NCBI GenBank assembly: GCA_051655145.1
Contig: JBOFZK010000051.1
Span: forward strand, 4,111 to 68,110
Source: UBA710 sp051655145
GTDB taxonomy: Bacteria; Bacillota_I; Bacilli_A; Mycoplasmatales; Metamycoplasmataceae
Direction: 5' to 3'
DNA: 64,000 bases
The notes beneath the pieces were generated by a model. That model searched no databases. It was not told the DNA's origin and saw nothing but the letters and a program-made list of their open reading frames with translations. Made by a program: the position numbers and the translations under genes. Position 1 is the first letter of the stretch. Every line of letters starts with the position of its first letter. Below, piece after piece: positions 53,354 to 63,386 of this stretch.

Positions 53354-54519
53354 TATCACTTAGTTCTTTATCAGCTATAGCAGTTGTAGCTCCAATATTA
53401 GTTATAGTTTCATGTTCTAGTGAAGCACCAGTGGAAGGTAAAGATTTAATTATAATAAAGAGAACTTCACCTAAAATTACACAAGCAGATGTTACTGCTT
53501 TAAAAGGAACAGCACTTCCTTCTCAATTAATAGCACTTAATAAATTATTCGGAGGATCAGGTTTATCATTAACTAATCAAGCTAATTTTAAAGTAGCAAT
53601 TAATGAAACTGATCAAATAGTTACTTTAACAGCGAATACAGGATTTACAATTAGTGGTAAATCTTCAATAGTTTCAAATAAATATACAATTGAAGGAACA
53701 ACTGAAACTACTAATTTAGTTATTACACCTATAGTAACACCTAAACTTACAGATGCAGATGTTACTCTTTTAGGAGATACAACTGATACAGATAATGCTA
53801 AAAAATGAAATTCATTAGCAAAATTATTCGATGGATCAGGATTTAAACCTGAAAATAAAGGTAACTTTAGTGTTGCAATTAATACAACTACAATGAAAGT
53901 TACTTTAAAAGCTAATACAGGATTTACAATTAATAATGTTGAAACAGTTGAATCAAACGTATATACAATTGAAAGCACTACTCCTTCAGTAAGTTTAAAT
54001 ATTACAGCTAATGCAACCGTAGAATTAGATGGTAATCAAATTCTTAATTTAACATCAGCAACTCCTGCAGATCAAGTTACAGCTCTTAAATTATTATTTG
54101 GTGGAACAGATCTTACAGAAGCTAATTTAGTTAAATTTACTGTTGCAATTGATCAAACAACAAATAAAGTTACTTTAACAGCTGCAACAGGGTTTACAAT
54201 TGGTGGTCAATCTAAATTAGATTCAGTGCCATATACTGTTAAAAATATTTTGGTAGATATGGCACCAAAAAATCCACTTAGAATACCAGAAGATCAATTA
54301 GCTGGAATAATTGCTAAAATAAAAGCAAATAATACAGATGATGTATGAGCTCAAATTGGTTGATTTTTTCATCCTACAACAGTAACTAATTTTCAGTATT
54401 TTACTTTTGTTCTTGATGAAGCCGCTAGAACAATTACTTTAACAGCAAAACAAGGATTTATCTTCCCTAATAATCAAACTGTAATAGTATCAACACCTTA
54501 TCCTGTTATAACTCCATAA
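53335..54519 (+). CDS. Surface lipoprotein 3, four modules
   Basis: 394 residues. Signal MNKKLLISLSSLSAI ... VIVSC with Cys27, then about four modules. Module 2 has a TGA-coded Trp (AKKWNSLAKLF). The last module has two more (DDVWAQIGWFFHP) and ends KQGFIF ... STPYPVITP, a cap of the same class as lipoproteins 1 and 2. The start has AAAGGAAAA 5 nt upstream. The sequence around residues 58-80 is close to lipoproteins 1 and 2 at DNA level. It is the first lipoprotein after the pncB-lspA-tmcAL interruption. Confidence 0.85.
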
Positions 54520-54616
54520 AATTAATTAATTTAAATTAATATATATAATAAAAAAATAAAAGTATTTTTTGTTTTTTGCTTTTTAAAAAATATTAAAAAA
54601 TTAAATAAAAAAGTAT

Positions 54617-54622
54617 TATAAT
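54617..54622 (+). promoter_or_regulatory. -10 box of lipoprotein gene 4
   Basis: TATAAT within AAAGTATTATAATTAGAT, the recurring lipoprotein promoter context; ATG is 35 nt downstream. Confidence 0.5.
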
Positions 54623-54657
54623 TAGATGATAAAAAAAATTTTATACAAAGGAAAAAA

Positions 54658-55578
54658 ATGAACAAAAAACTATTACTTTCGCTAGGGTCTTTATCAACTT
54701 TAGCAGTTGTAGCTCCAATATTAGCTACAGTTTCATGTGCTAGTGAAGCACCAGTTGATGCTACTAATTTAATTATTACAGCAAAAACAAGTCCAGTATT
54801 AACTACAGAAGAAGAAACTACTTTAAAAGGAACAGGAACAAATACAGATAAATGAGCAGTTCTTGCAAAATTATTTACAGGAGCAGGATTTGTAGAAACT
54901 AATAAAGATAAATTTACTGTTGCTGTTGGTACAGATAATAAAGTTACTTTAACAGCTATTAAAGGATATAAAATTAATGGTGGAGAAACAGTTGTTTCAA
55001 ATGCATATACAATTGGTACAACACCTCCTGCAACTACAGATTTAGATATTAAAGCTTTAGGTGCTGCAGCTACTGTTACACAAGCTCAACTTAATAATTT
55101 AAATTCAGCAACAGAAACTGATAAATTAGCAGCTCTTAAATTGTTTTTTGATGGTAAAGATTTAACAGAAGCGAACTTCCCTAACTTTACTGTTGAAATT
55201 GATTTTGCAGGTGCAGTAATTAAATTAACAGCAAGTAAAGATTTTACAATTGGAACTAAAACTGAAGTAAATTCATCTACATTTACTGTTTCAGATAAAA
55301 ATTTAAATTTTGCCGTTACAACAACAGCAACTCCATCTTTAACAGCGGCAGAAAATACTGCTTTAGTTACTCCTACATCAGCTAATTTAGCAGATCAAAA
55401 AACAGGTCTTGCTAAATTATTTACTGGTATAACAGATGCTAATTGAAATTTCTTCACTTTTACAGTTAATGATACTGCTAAAACAGTTACTTTAACAGCT
55501 AAAAAAGGTTTTGTTATAGGAGCTGCTAATACAGCTACTGATACAACATTAGTTTCAAAAACTTTTACAGTTGCATAA
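54658..55578 (+). CDS. Surface lipoprotein 4, three modules
   Basis: 306 residues, the shortest complete member. Signal ends ATVSC with Cys27. Three modules: the first carries TGA-coded Trp (NTDKWAVLAKLF), and the third carries one in TDANWNFFTF. It is richer in Ala and Thr than its neighbours (ALGAAATV, TTTATPSL). The end is KKGFVIGAANTATDTTLVSKTFTVA, unlike the KQGF cap. The ribosome site is AAAGGAAAA. It is a one-gene unit with its own terminator. Confidence 0.85.
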
Positions 55579-55605
55579 TTAAAAAAGCAAATTATTTTAA
55601 ATATT

Positions 55606-55634
55606 AAAAGCAAAATTTAATTTTTGCTTTTTTT
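55606..55634 (+). terminator. Terminator after lipoprotein gene 4
   Basis: AAAAGCAAAA (55606-55615) pairs with TTTTGCTTTT (55622-55631), followed by T. Confidence 0.75.
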
Positions 55635-55664
55635 ATTATCTTAAACATATTTTTTGAAAAAGAT

Positions 55665-55670
55665 TATAAT
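55665..55670 (+). promoter_or_regulatory. -10 box of lipoprotein gene 5
   Basis: TATAAT within AAAGATTATAATTAAAT, 34 nt before ATG 55705. Confidence 0.45.
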
Positions 55671-55704
55671 TAAATCAAAATAATTTTATAATTCAAGGAG
55701 AAAA

Positions 55705-57933
55705 ATGAATAAAAAAATATTAATAACATTAGGTTCTTTATCGACAATAGCAATTGTTGCCCCAGTATTAATTACAATGTCTTGTGCAAATGAATCAACA
55801 ACAACTATTAATTTAACTATTTCAGCTAAAGAAAATCCTAAACTTACAGCAAATGAAGAAACTCAATTAGAATCTGGAACCGATGCACAAAAGCAAGTAG
55901 CACTTGCTATGTTATTTGATCCTATAACTGCAGAAAATTATAAAAATTTTACTTTTACAATTAATAAAGATACAAAAATAGTAACTTTAACTGCAAGAAA
56001 AGGATTTATTTTTGGTAATTCTAATACATTAAATTCAAATGCTTATATAATTGATAAACCTATTCCCGCAACAAATTTAAAAATTACAATTAAAGCTAGT
56101 CCTAAACTTACACCTTCAGATATTGTTATCTTAGAAGGAATTTATCCTTTAGCTCAATTACCAGTACTTCAAAAATTATTTGAAGGTGAAGGACTTATTT
56201 CAGCTAATCAAGATAAATTTATTATTTTAGTTGATACAAATAAAAAAATAGTAACTTTAAAAGCTAATATGGGTTATACAATTAATAATGCAGAAACCTT
56301 AGCATCAAATCAATATACAATTGATACAACACCGCCTATAAATATTAATTTAATTCTTACGGCTCAAAAAGATCCTGTACTTACAATAAATGATATTACT
56401 AATTTATTAACAGGAACAGATACTACTAAAAAATTAGAATCGCTTAAAAAATTATTTGGTGGAATAGACCTTACAATCGCAAATATGGCTAATTTTGATA
56501 TTGATATTGATCAAAATAATAAATTAGTTACTTTAATAGCAAAAATTAATTATTCAATTAATGGAGAAAAAATCTTCGCATCAAATCCATATAAAGATGA
56601 AGTAACATCACCGGCTATAGATTTAACTATTACACCTATAGCTAGTGTTATACTTACTAATAATGATGTTACTGCTTTAGAAGGATCAAATGCTGGAGAA
56701 AAATGAACAGTTCTTCAAAAATTATTTGAAGGGAAAGATTTTCTACTTGCAAATATAGGTACTAAATTTACTGTTGCATTTAATAAAGTAAATTTAGAAG
56801 TTACTTTAAATGCTGAAACAGGTTTTACAATTAATGGGAAACTAACATTATCAAATATTTATGCTACACCAATAAATTTAACTCTTACAACTAAACCAGG
56901 AGCAATTACTCTTACAACAATTGATCTTATGGATATAGAAGATCAAAATATTCCTAAAAAAGTAGCAGCTCTATCTAAATTATTTGGTGGAATTGATATT
57001 ATGAATCAAGTTTATTTAAAAATTAAAATTGGTCCAGGAAATATTATTACTTTAACCACTTATCCAGGATATACAATTAATAATGTAGAAACCTTAAGTT
57101 CAAGTAAATATCAAATTATTAATTCTAATCTTAATATAACAGCAAATCAAAATGTAAAATTATTTTCAACTGAAGATGCTTCAATAAATGAAAAACCTAG
57201 TGATATAAATCGTTTTGATCAATTAGCTGTTCTTGAAAAAATATTTACAGGAATATCTATTGCAAATTATCAATACTTTACATTTGAAGTAATCAATAAA
57301 GTTGTTAGTTTAAAAGCTAAACCAGGAATTGTTTTTGGTGCAAATCCTAATACTGGTACAACTACTTTATCAGCTCCAGCTTATTCTCTTTATATTAATT
57401 TAGATATTTTACCTATTCCTCAAACTATTGCTCTTTCAGCGGCAGAAATATCTGATTTACAAGGGATTGACAAAGTTAAACAATTAGTTATTCTTAAAAA
57501 ATTATTTCAAGGATCTGGTCTTACAAGTCAAAACCAAGCTAATTTTAAAGTAAGTGTTAATCCTTTTGCAAAATTAGTTACTTTAGCGGCTAATGATGGT
57601 TATGCTTTTAGTGGTTTTTCTCTTTTTCTAAATACTATTTATACTAATACAAAAAATATTTTAACTATAACAGCTAAAGATAATCCAACTTTAACAAGAC
57701 AAGATGAAGCTATATTAGGTCAAACTTTAAATGATACTTATTTACCTTTACAATTACCAATACTTCAAAAATTATTTGATGGAGTTACAAAAGATAATCA
57801 AAAATTTTTCTTTATTGTTGTTGATAAAACTAAAAAAATTATTACATTAACAATTGATAATCGAAATTTTAGTGATTATATTTTTAGTAATAACACTGAC
57901 AAAGTTGCATCAAATACTTATACATTAAGCTAA
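55705..57933 (+). CDS. Surface lipoprotein 5, eight modules (largest)
   Basis: 742 residues. Signal MNKKILITLGSLSTI ... ITMSC with Cys27, then about eight modules. The first is the NYKNF subtype (LAMLFDPITAENYKNFTF), later ones are the QL..LQKLF subtype, and module 4 has TGA-coded Trp (GEKWTVLQKLF). Several modules are shortened or divergent. It ends NKVASNTY-like without the KQGF cap. The ribosome site is AAGGAG. The size difference between this and lipoprotein 4 (eight against three modules) suggests gain and loss of whole modules. Confidence 0.85.
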
Positions 57934-57971
57934 ATTTTATTATAAAAAAAACAATAAAATTTACTTAAAAT

Positions 57972-57985
57972 AAAAAAAAAAAAAA
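57972..57985 (+). repeat. A14 homopolymer upstream of the broken lipoprotein gene
   Basis: Fourteen A in a row end 21 bp before the -10 hexamer at 58007, directly upstream of the expected -35 position. Runs of this length slip during replication in mycoplasmas and could change promoter output. Confidence 0.7.
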
Positions 57986-58006
57986 CTATTTAGTATTTAA
58001 AAGTAC

Positions 58007-58012
58007 TATAAT
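58007..58012 (+). promoter_or_regulatory. -10 box of the broken lipoprotein gene 6
   Basis: TATAAT in AAAGTACTATAATTA, the same context as before lipoprotein 8. Confidence 0.5.
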
Positions 58013-58065
58013 TATATAAATTGACTCATATAAATTAAAAGAAATTTTATAAAAAAGGTGGAAAT

Positions 58066-58998
58066 ATGAATAAAAAAATATTAATTTCATTAAGCTCTTT
58101 ATCTATGGTAGCTGTAGGGCTTCCGATGTTAGCTACTGTTTCATGTTAAAGTGAAACCCCTCCACCTAAAGAGATTAATTTAAACCTAACAATTAAAATA
58201 TCACCTCAACTTGCAGATTCAGATATTACTGCTTTAGAAGGAAAAAATTTAGCTCAACAATTAACTGCATTAGGTAAATTATTTGGTGGAGAAGATCTTA
58301 CATTTCAAAATCAATCTAATTTTACTATTATAATTAATAAACAAATTAGAAAAGTTACTTTAAAAGCTAAAAATGGTTATAAGATTGATGGTAAAACTGA
58401 ATTAGTATCTAATATGTATTCAATTATTAGAGAACCAGAAACATTTAAAAATTTAGTTATTACTCCTAAACCAGCACCTGCAACTTTTACAAATGCTGAG
58501 ATTACATTATTGCAAGGTAAAGATATTATTTTACAATTCCCATTACTTCAAAGATTATTTGAAGGAAAAGATTTTAAAATAAGTAATTATACTGATTTTA
58601 GTTTTTTAGTAGATAAAGATAAAAAAGTAATTTCATTAATAGGGGAAAACGGATTTAAAATTGATGGGAAAGATTCTTTAGAATCAAATGTGTTTAATCT
58701 TACATTAGATGTTTTAAATATTAGTCCTAAAGTTAATCCGGTAATAAGTCAATTACGATCAGATGCTATACATGCTCCTTTAACAGAAATTAATAAACCT
58801 GCTTTCGTTTTAAATTTCCAATTTTTATTTAATGGTATTACAACTTCAACTTTTGATAATTTAACTTTTACAGTTTCTAAGGATAATGTAGTAATTCTAA
58901 CAGCTAATGAAGGTTATGTTTTTGGAACTCAAGTAAATGGCGGAACAAAAACAGTACAAGTTAAATATACAATAGGAATTGAAAATAAATTTATTTAA
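58066..58998 (+). pseudogene. Lipoprotein 6, broken by a stop right after the lipobox cysteine
   Basis: The signal peptide is intact up to LATVSC (Cys27), but codon 28 is TAA at 58147-58149, where paralogs read TGT TCA AGT GAA. A single C-to-A change explains it. After the stop the frame stays open for about 283 codons to 58998, with three modules (LNLTIKISPQL, LVITPKPAPATF, LNISPKVNPVI), and no other defect. The break is therefore recent, or reversible. An internal ATG at 58414 would lack a signal. The start has AAAGGTGG. The intact lipoprotein 7 follows 14 nt later and may depend on this gene's promoter. Confidence 0.85.
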
Positions 58999-59012
58999 AT
59001 AAGGAGAAAAAA

Positions 59013-59942
59013 ATGAACAAAAAATTATTAATTTCATTAGGAACATTATCGGTAGTAACCACATCTCTACCAATATTAGCAACTATTTCATGTTCTAGTG
59101 AAGAAGCACCAAAAGGTGATTTAATTAATTTAAATATTATTCCTAAAATATCAGGACAAAAAATTACAGAACAACAAGTTATATATTTAAAAGGGAAAGA
59201 TCCTAAAACCCAACTTCCAGTTCTTCAAAAATTATTTGATGGTATTATTACTGAAAACCAAAATAAATTTACATTTGTAGTTAGCAATACTAATGTAGTT
59301 ACTTTAACTGCTATAAAAGATTATATATTTATTAATGGTAAACCAACAATAGCATCTCCTGCTTTTACAATTGAAAAACCTCCTACACCACCAGCTGATG
59401 TAAATTTAGCTATTACTGCTAATTCAAGTAATATAGAACTTACAGGACTTGAGATTGTTGATTTAGAAGGTGCAGATGCAAACAAACAATTAGTAATTCT
59501 TAATAAGTTATTTACTGGAATTAATGCTACAAATAAAAATAATTTTACTATTATATTTAGTACTAATAATAATGTTTTTTTAATAGCTAAACCAGGATTT
59601 ACATTTTCTGGAAAAGAAACATTAAATAAAAATTATAGTCTTAAAATTACTGCTATAAATATTACTGTAAGACAAGCTTTTCCTAATATAACAATAAAAG
59701 AAGCAGATGTGTTAAAAGAAGAAACATCTGCTTCTAATGCGGCAAAACAAGCGGAAATTCTTTCTAGAGGATTTGTTGGAATAGATACAACAAATATAAA
59801 TTATTTAAACATTGAATGAGTTTCATATGCTACTCAGGTTATATTAACTACAAAACCAGGATTTGTTTTTGGAACAGATCCTAATTCTAAGGTAACACGA
59901 ATAACTACAGTATATAATTTAATTAAGCAAAATATATATTAG
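59013..59942 (+). CDS. Surface lipoprotein 7, three modules
   Basis: 309 residues. Signal ends LATISC with Cys27, then SSEEAPKGD and about three modules, including IVDLEGADANKQLVILNKLFTG. A TGA-coded Trp lies near the end (NIEWVSYA). The C-terminus KPGFVFGTDPNSK ... YNLIKQNIY belongs to the GFVFG cap class. It begins 14 nt after the broken gene 6 with AAGGAGAAA, and no separate promoter is seen. A strong terminator follows. Confidence 0.83.
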
Positions 59943-59970
59943 TATAATTATTTATTCATATATAAAATTA

Positions 59971-60004
59971 AACTTTAATAATTTAACTATTATTAAAGTT
60001 TTTT
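59971..60004 (+). terminator. Terminator after lipoprotein gene 7
   Basis: AACTTTAATAAT (59971-59982) pairs perfectly with ATTATTAAAGTT (59989-60000) around TTAACT, followed by T. Confidence 0.75.
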
Positions 60005-60086
60005 AATTTACAAAAAAATGAAAAATTACCATTAAATTTTTATAAATTAAGTTAAATTTTTATTCTAAAAAATACTAAAATTTACC

Positions 60087-60099
60087 TTTTTTTTTTTTT
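60087..60099 (+). repeat. T13 homopolymer in the lipoprotein 8 promoter
   Basis: Thirteen T end 13 bp before the -10 hexamer at 60113, so the run spans the place where a -35 box would lie. This is a plausible slippage switch. Confidence 0.7.
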
Positions 60100-60112
60100 A
60101 ATTTGAAAGTAC

Positions 60113-60118
60113 TATAAT
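60113..60118 (+). promoter_or_regulatory. -10 box of lipoprotein gene 8
   Basis: TATAAT in GAAAGTACTATAATTTAA, 52 nt before ATG 60171. Confidence 0.5.
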
Positions 60119-60170
60119 TTAACTAAATTAAGTTATAAATAAAAACAAATTTTTATAAAAAAGAGGAAAT

Positions 60171-61346
60171 ATGAATAAAAAATTATTAATTTCATTAAGT
60201 TCGGTATCTATAGCAGCTGTAGGGCTTCCGATATTAGCTACCATTTCATGTTCAAGCGAAGCGCCAGCTATAGTTAATTTAACTATTAGCGCTAAAGCAA
60301 ATCCTCAAATTACAAATACAGATATTACTGCTTTAGAAGTAGGTAATCCTTCTTCTAAATTAACAGCACTTCAAAAATTATTTGAAGGAAAAGATCTTAT
60401 ATCAGCTAATCTAAAAAATTTTTCTATTTCAATTAATAAAGGCAGAAAAATAGTTACTTTAACTGCAAAATCCGGTTATACAATTGATGGTAAAAATACC
60501 TTAGCATCAAATGTATATACAGAAGAAGTAACTCCTCCTACTGATACAGATTTAAAAATTACTGCAAAACCATCACCTAAACTTACAATTGTTCAAGAAA
60601 CTCAATTAGAAACAGGAAATGATACAGAAAAAGAAACAGTACTTGGTTTATTATTTGATCCTATAACTACAGAAAATTATAAAAATTTTACTTTTGAAGT
60701 TAATAAAGGAACAAAAATAGTTACTTTAACTGCAAAAAAAGGATTTGTTTTTGGGAATTCTAATACATTAAATTCGAATACTTATACAATAGATACTATT
60801 GCCCCAAAAGATTTAACAATCACAGCTAAAGCATCTCCAAAACTTACAGGAATACAAACAATAGATTTATTAAAAGTAGATGATGCTAAACAATTAATAA
60901 TTCTTAAAGAATTATTTGATGGACAAGATCTTACTTCAACTAATCAAGCTAATTTTACTGTTTCAATTGATAATGATAAAAAAATAGTTACTTTAACAGC
61001 TGCGACAAATTTTTTAATTGGTGGCAAAACTAAATTAGATTCAAACCTATATACTGTTGAAGATTCTCGCGTAAATATTAGTGCTAAATCTCCAACAGCT
61101 GCTATAAAACTATCTCAAGCAGAAATAGATATTTTAAAAAATACAAGCTCACCTAATTTGGCAGTTCAATTACCAATACTTCAAAAATTATTTGATGGTG
61201 TAGATAACACAACACAAGCTTATTTTAAAGTTGTTGTTGATGAAACAAATAAATTGGTTTCTATTACAGCATTACCAGGAATTATTTTGGTTTATTCAGC
61301 TAATGGTAGTGGAACTTTTATTTCAGTTAAATATGAAATAGCATAA
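60171..61346 (+). CDS. Surface lipoprotein 8, four modules
   Basis: 391 residues with no TGA-Trp codon. The signal ends LATISC with Cys27. Four modules: LTISAKANPQI, LKITAKPSPKL (NYKNF subtype, LGLLFDPITTENYKNFTF), LTITAKASPKL and VNISAKSPTAAIKL. The C-terminus is of the GIILV ... GSGTFISVKYEIA type, related to the caps of 6 and 7. The ribosome site is AGAGGAAAT. The signal and promoter are nearest to the broken gene 6, suggesting duplication. Confidence 0.85.
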   Translation: MNKKLLISLSSVSIAAVGLPILATISCSSEAPAIVNLTISAKANPQITNTDITALEVGNPSSKLTALQKLFEGKDLISANLKNFSISINKGRKIVTLTAKSGYTIDGKNTLASNVYTEEVTPPTDTDLKITAKPSPKLTIVQETQLETGNDTEKETVLGLLFDPITTENYKNFTFEVNKGTKIVTLTAKKGFVFGNSNTLNSNTYTIDTIAPKDLTITAKASPKLTGIQTIDLLKVDDAKQLIILKELFDGQDLTSTNQANFTVSIDNDKKIVTLTAATNFLIGGKTKLDSNLYTVEDSRVNISAKSPTAAIKLSQAEIDILKNTSSPNLAVQLPILQKLFDGVDNTTQAYFKVVVDETNKLVSITALPGIILVYSANGSGTFISVKYEIA

Positions 61347-61380
61347 TAAATTTTATATATTATAAAATTTTAAAAGATAT

Positions 61381-61386
61381 TATAAT
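61381..61386 (+). promoter_or_regulatory. -10 box of lipoprotein gene 9
   Basis: TATAAT in AAAAGATATTATAATATA, 39 nt before ATG 61426. Confidence 0.45.
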
Positions 61387-61425
61387 ATATATAGATATAT
61401 AAGTATCTATAAAAAGGAAAAAAAC

Positions 61426-63126
61426 ATGAATAAAAAATTATTAATTTCATTATCTACTTTATCGACAATAGCAATGGTAGCTCCAGTATTAATTATAACT
61501 TCTTGTGCTGAAAATACAGTAGTAGAAGTTAAAGATTTAACAATTACAGCTACAGCCACTCCTAAACTTACACAACAAGATATAACCGCTTTAAAAGGAA
61601 CAGAGCTTCCTGCTCAATTTGCAGCACTTCAAAAATTATTTGGAGGACCAGGGTTAACACAAGATAACCAAGCAAATTTTAAAGTTTCTGTAAATGAAAC
61701 TAACCAAATAGTTACTTTAACAGCAAATACAGGATTTACAATTAATACTAAACCTTTATTTGCTTCAAATAAATATATAGTTGAAGAAACAACGCCTCCA
61801 GTTGAAACTACTAATTTAGTTATTTCAGCTAAATTATCTCCTACATTAACTATAGCAGAGGAAAATACTTTAAAAGGATCAGGATCTAATACAGATAAAT
61901 GAAGTATTCTTGAAAAATTCTTTGGAGGAACAGGATTTGTCCCTGCTAATCAAGATAAATTTACAGTAGCAGTTGGTGGAGATAAAAAAGTTACTTTAAA
62001 TGCAATATCTGGATATACAATTAATAATGCAAAAACATTTGTATCAAATGCATATACAATTAGTACAACACCTCCTCCTGCAGTTACAGAATTAAAAATT
62101 ACAGCTATAACAACATCTGCAACTCTTACCGCAACTGAAGTTACTGCCTTAACAGGATCAGATGCAACTGCTAAATTTAATTCTCTTAAAAAATTATTTC
62201 AAGGTAATGATCTTACAGAAACTAATTTATCTAAATTTAAAGTTGCAGTTAATACAAGTACAAGAATAGTTACTTTAACAGCTGAAGCAAATTATACATT
62301 TGCTGATGCTAATAAAATTTTAAATTCAACTGCTTATACAAATGCAACTATTGATCAAAATTTAAATATTACTGCAAAACAAAATCCTAAACTTACAGAT
62401 GCACAATTTGATTTTTTATCATCAGGAAGTGAATCACAAAAACAAACAATACTTGGTATATTATTTAACCCTATAAATGCAAATAATTATAAAAATTTTA
62501 CCTTTAAAGTTGATAGAAACAATTTTATAGTTACTTTAACAGCGGCAAATGGATTTATATTTGGAAGTTCTAAAACATTGCAATCAAATAAAATAACAAT
62601 TGAAAATCCTATTGTAAATTTAGTTATTACAGCTAAAGCAACAGCACCAACACTTACAGGAGAACAAATTGTTAATTTAACATCAACAACTCCTGCAACT
62701 AAATTGACAGCTCTTAAATTATTATTTGATGGCGGAGGACTTATAACAGGTAATTTAGCTAATTTTACTGTTTCAGTTAATACAACAAATAGAATTGTTA
62801 CTTTAACTCCGAACAAAGGGTTTACAATTGGTGGTCAAAATAAATTAGATTCAAAACCATATACTGTAGCAGCTGATGTTGTTTTACCAGTAAAACAAAA
62901 AATAGCTCCTAATTTAACAGCTCAACAAGCTGCTGATATAGAGGATCCTTCTAAACAAGAAGCTATACTTGGAGTTTTATTTGAATCTATATCAGGTAAT
63001 TTTAATAAATTTACTGTTGTTGTTAATAAATCAGCAAAAATAGTTACTATAACAGCTAAACAAGGATTTATTTTTAGTTCTAATAGAAAATCATTAACTT
63101 CATATCCTTGAGGAATAAGAGGATAA
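61426..63126 (+). CDS. Surface lipoprotein 9, six modules
   Basis: 566 residues. Signal ends ITSC with Cys27, then AENTVVEV and about six modules. Module 2 has TGA-coded Trp (NTDKWSILEKFF), as in lipoproteins 1-4. Module 4 is the NYKNF subtype (LGILFNPINANNYKNFTF). The last module ends KQGFIF ... LTSYPWGIRG, the same cap as lipoproteins 1-3. The penultimate module (EQIVNLTSTTPATKLTALKLLFDG) matches that of lipoproteins 2 and 3. The ribosome site is AAAGGAAAA. A terminator follows. Confidence 0.85.
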
Positions 63127-63151
63127 TTTAAATTTTAATAATTTATATAAT

Positions 63152-63189
63152 AAAACTTTTAATAACTAAATTGTTATTAAGAGTTTTTT
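63152..63189 (+). terminator. Terminator after lipoprotein gene 9
   Basis: AAAACTTTTAATAAC (63152-63166) pairs with GTTATTAAGAGTTTT (63173-63187) around TAAATT, followed by T. Confidence 0.75.
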
Positions 63190-63331
63190 ATTTTTAAAAT
63201 ATTTAATTATAAATAATTACTAAATCGAATTAAACTATTACTCTAAATGAGTTATAAACAAAGGTTTTTTACTAATAATAAATTTAAAATATAAATTAAA
63301 TAAAAAAGAGAATAATAATTTTAAAAAGACT

Positions 63332-63337
63332 TATAAT
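63332..63337 (+). promoter_or_regulatory. -10 box of lipoprotein gene 10
   Basis: TATAAT in AAAAAGACTTATAATTG, 49 nt before ATG 63387. Confidence 0.45.
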
Positions 63338-63386
63338 TGTTTTCATAGAATAACCAACCTTCTATTAAAAAAAATTAAAGGAAAAC

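Noticed and set aside
57932..57962. Terminator after lipoprotein 5
   Set aside because: AAATTTTATT/AATAAAATTT can pair, but no T run follows and the stem is all A/T with a long loop, so I do not call it.
61348..61370. Terminator after lipoprotein 8
   Set aside because: A perfect AT inverted repeat is present but lacks a T run and nearly touches the next promoter.
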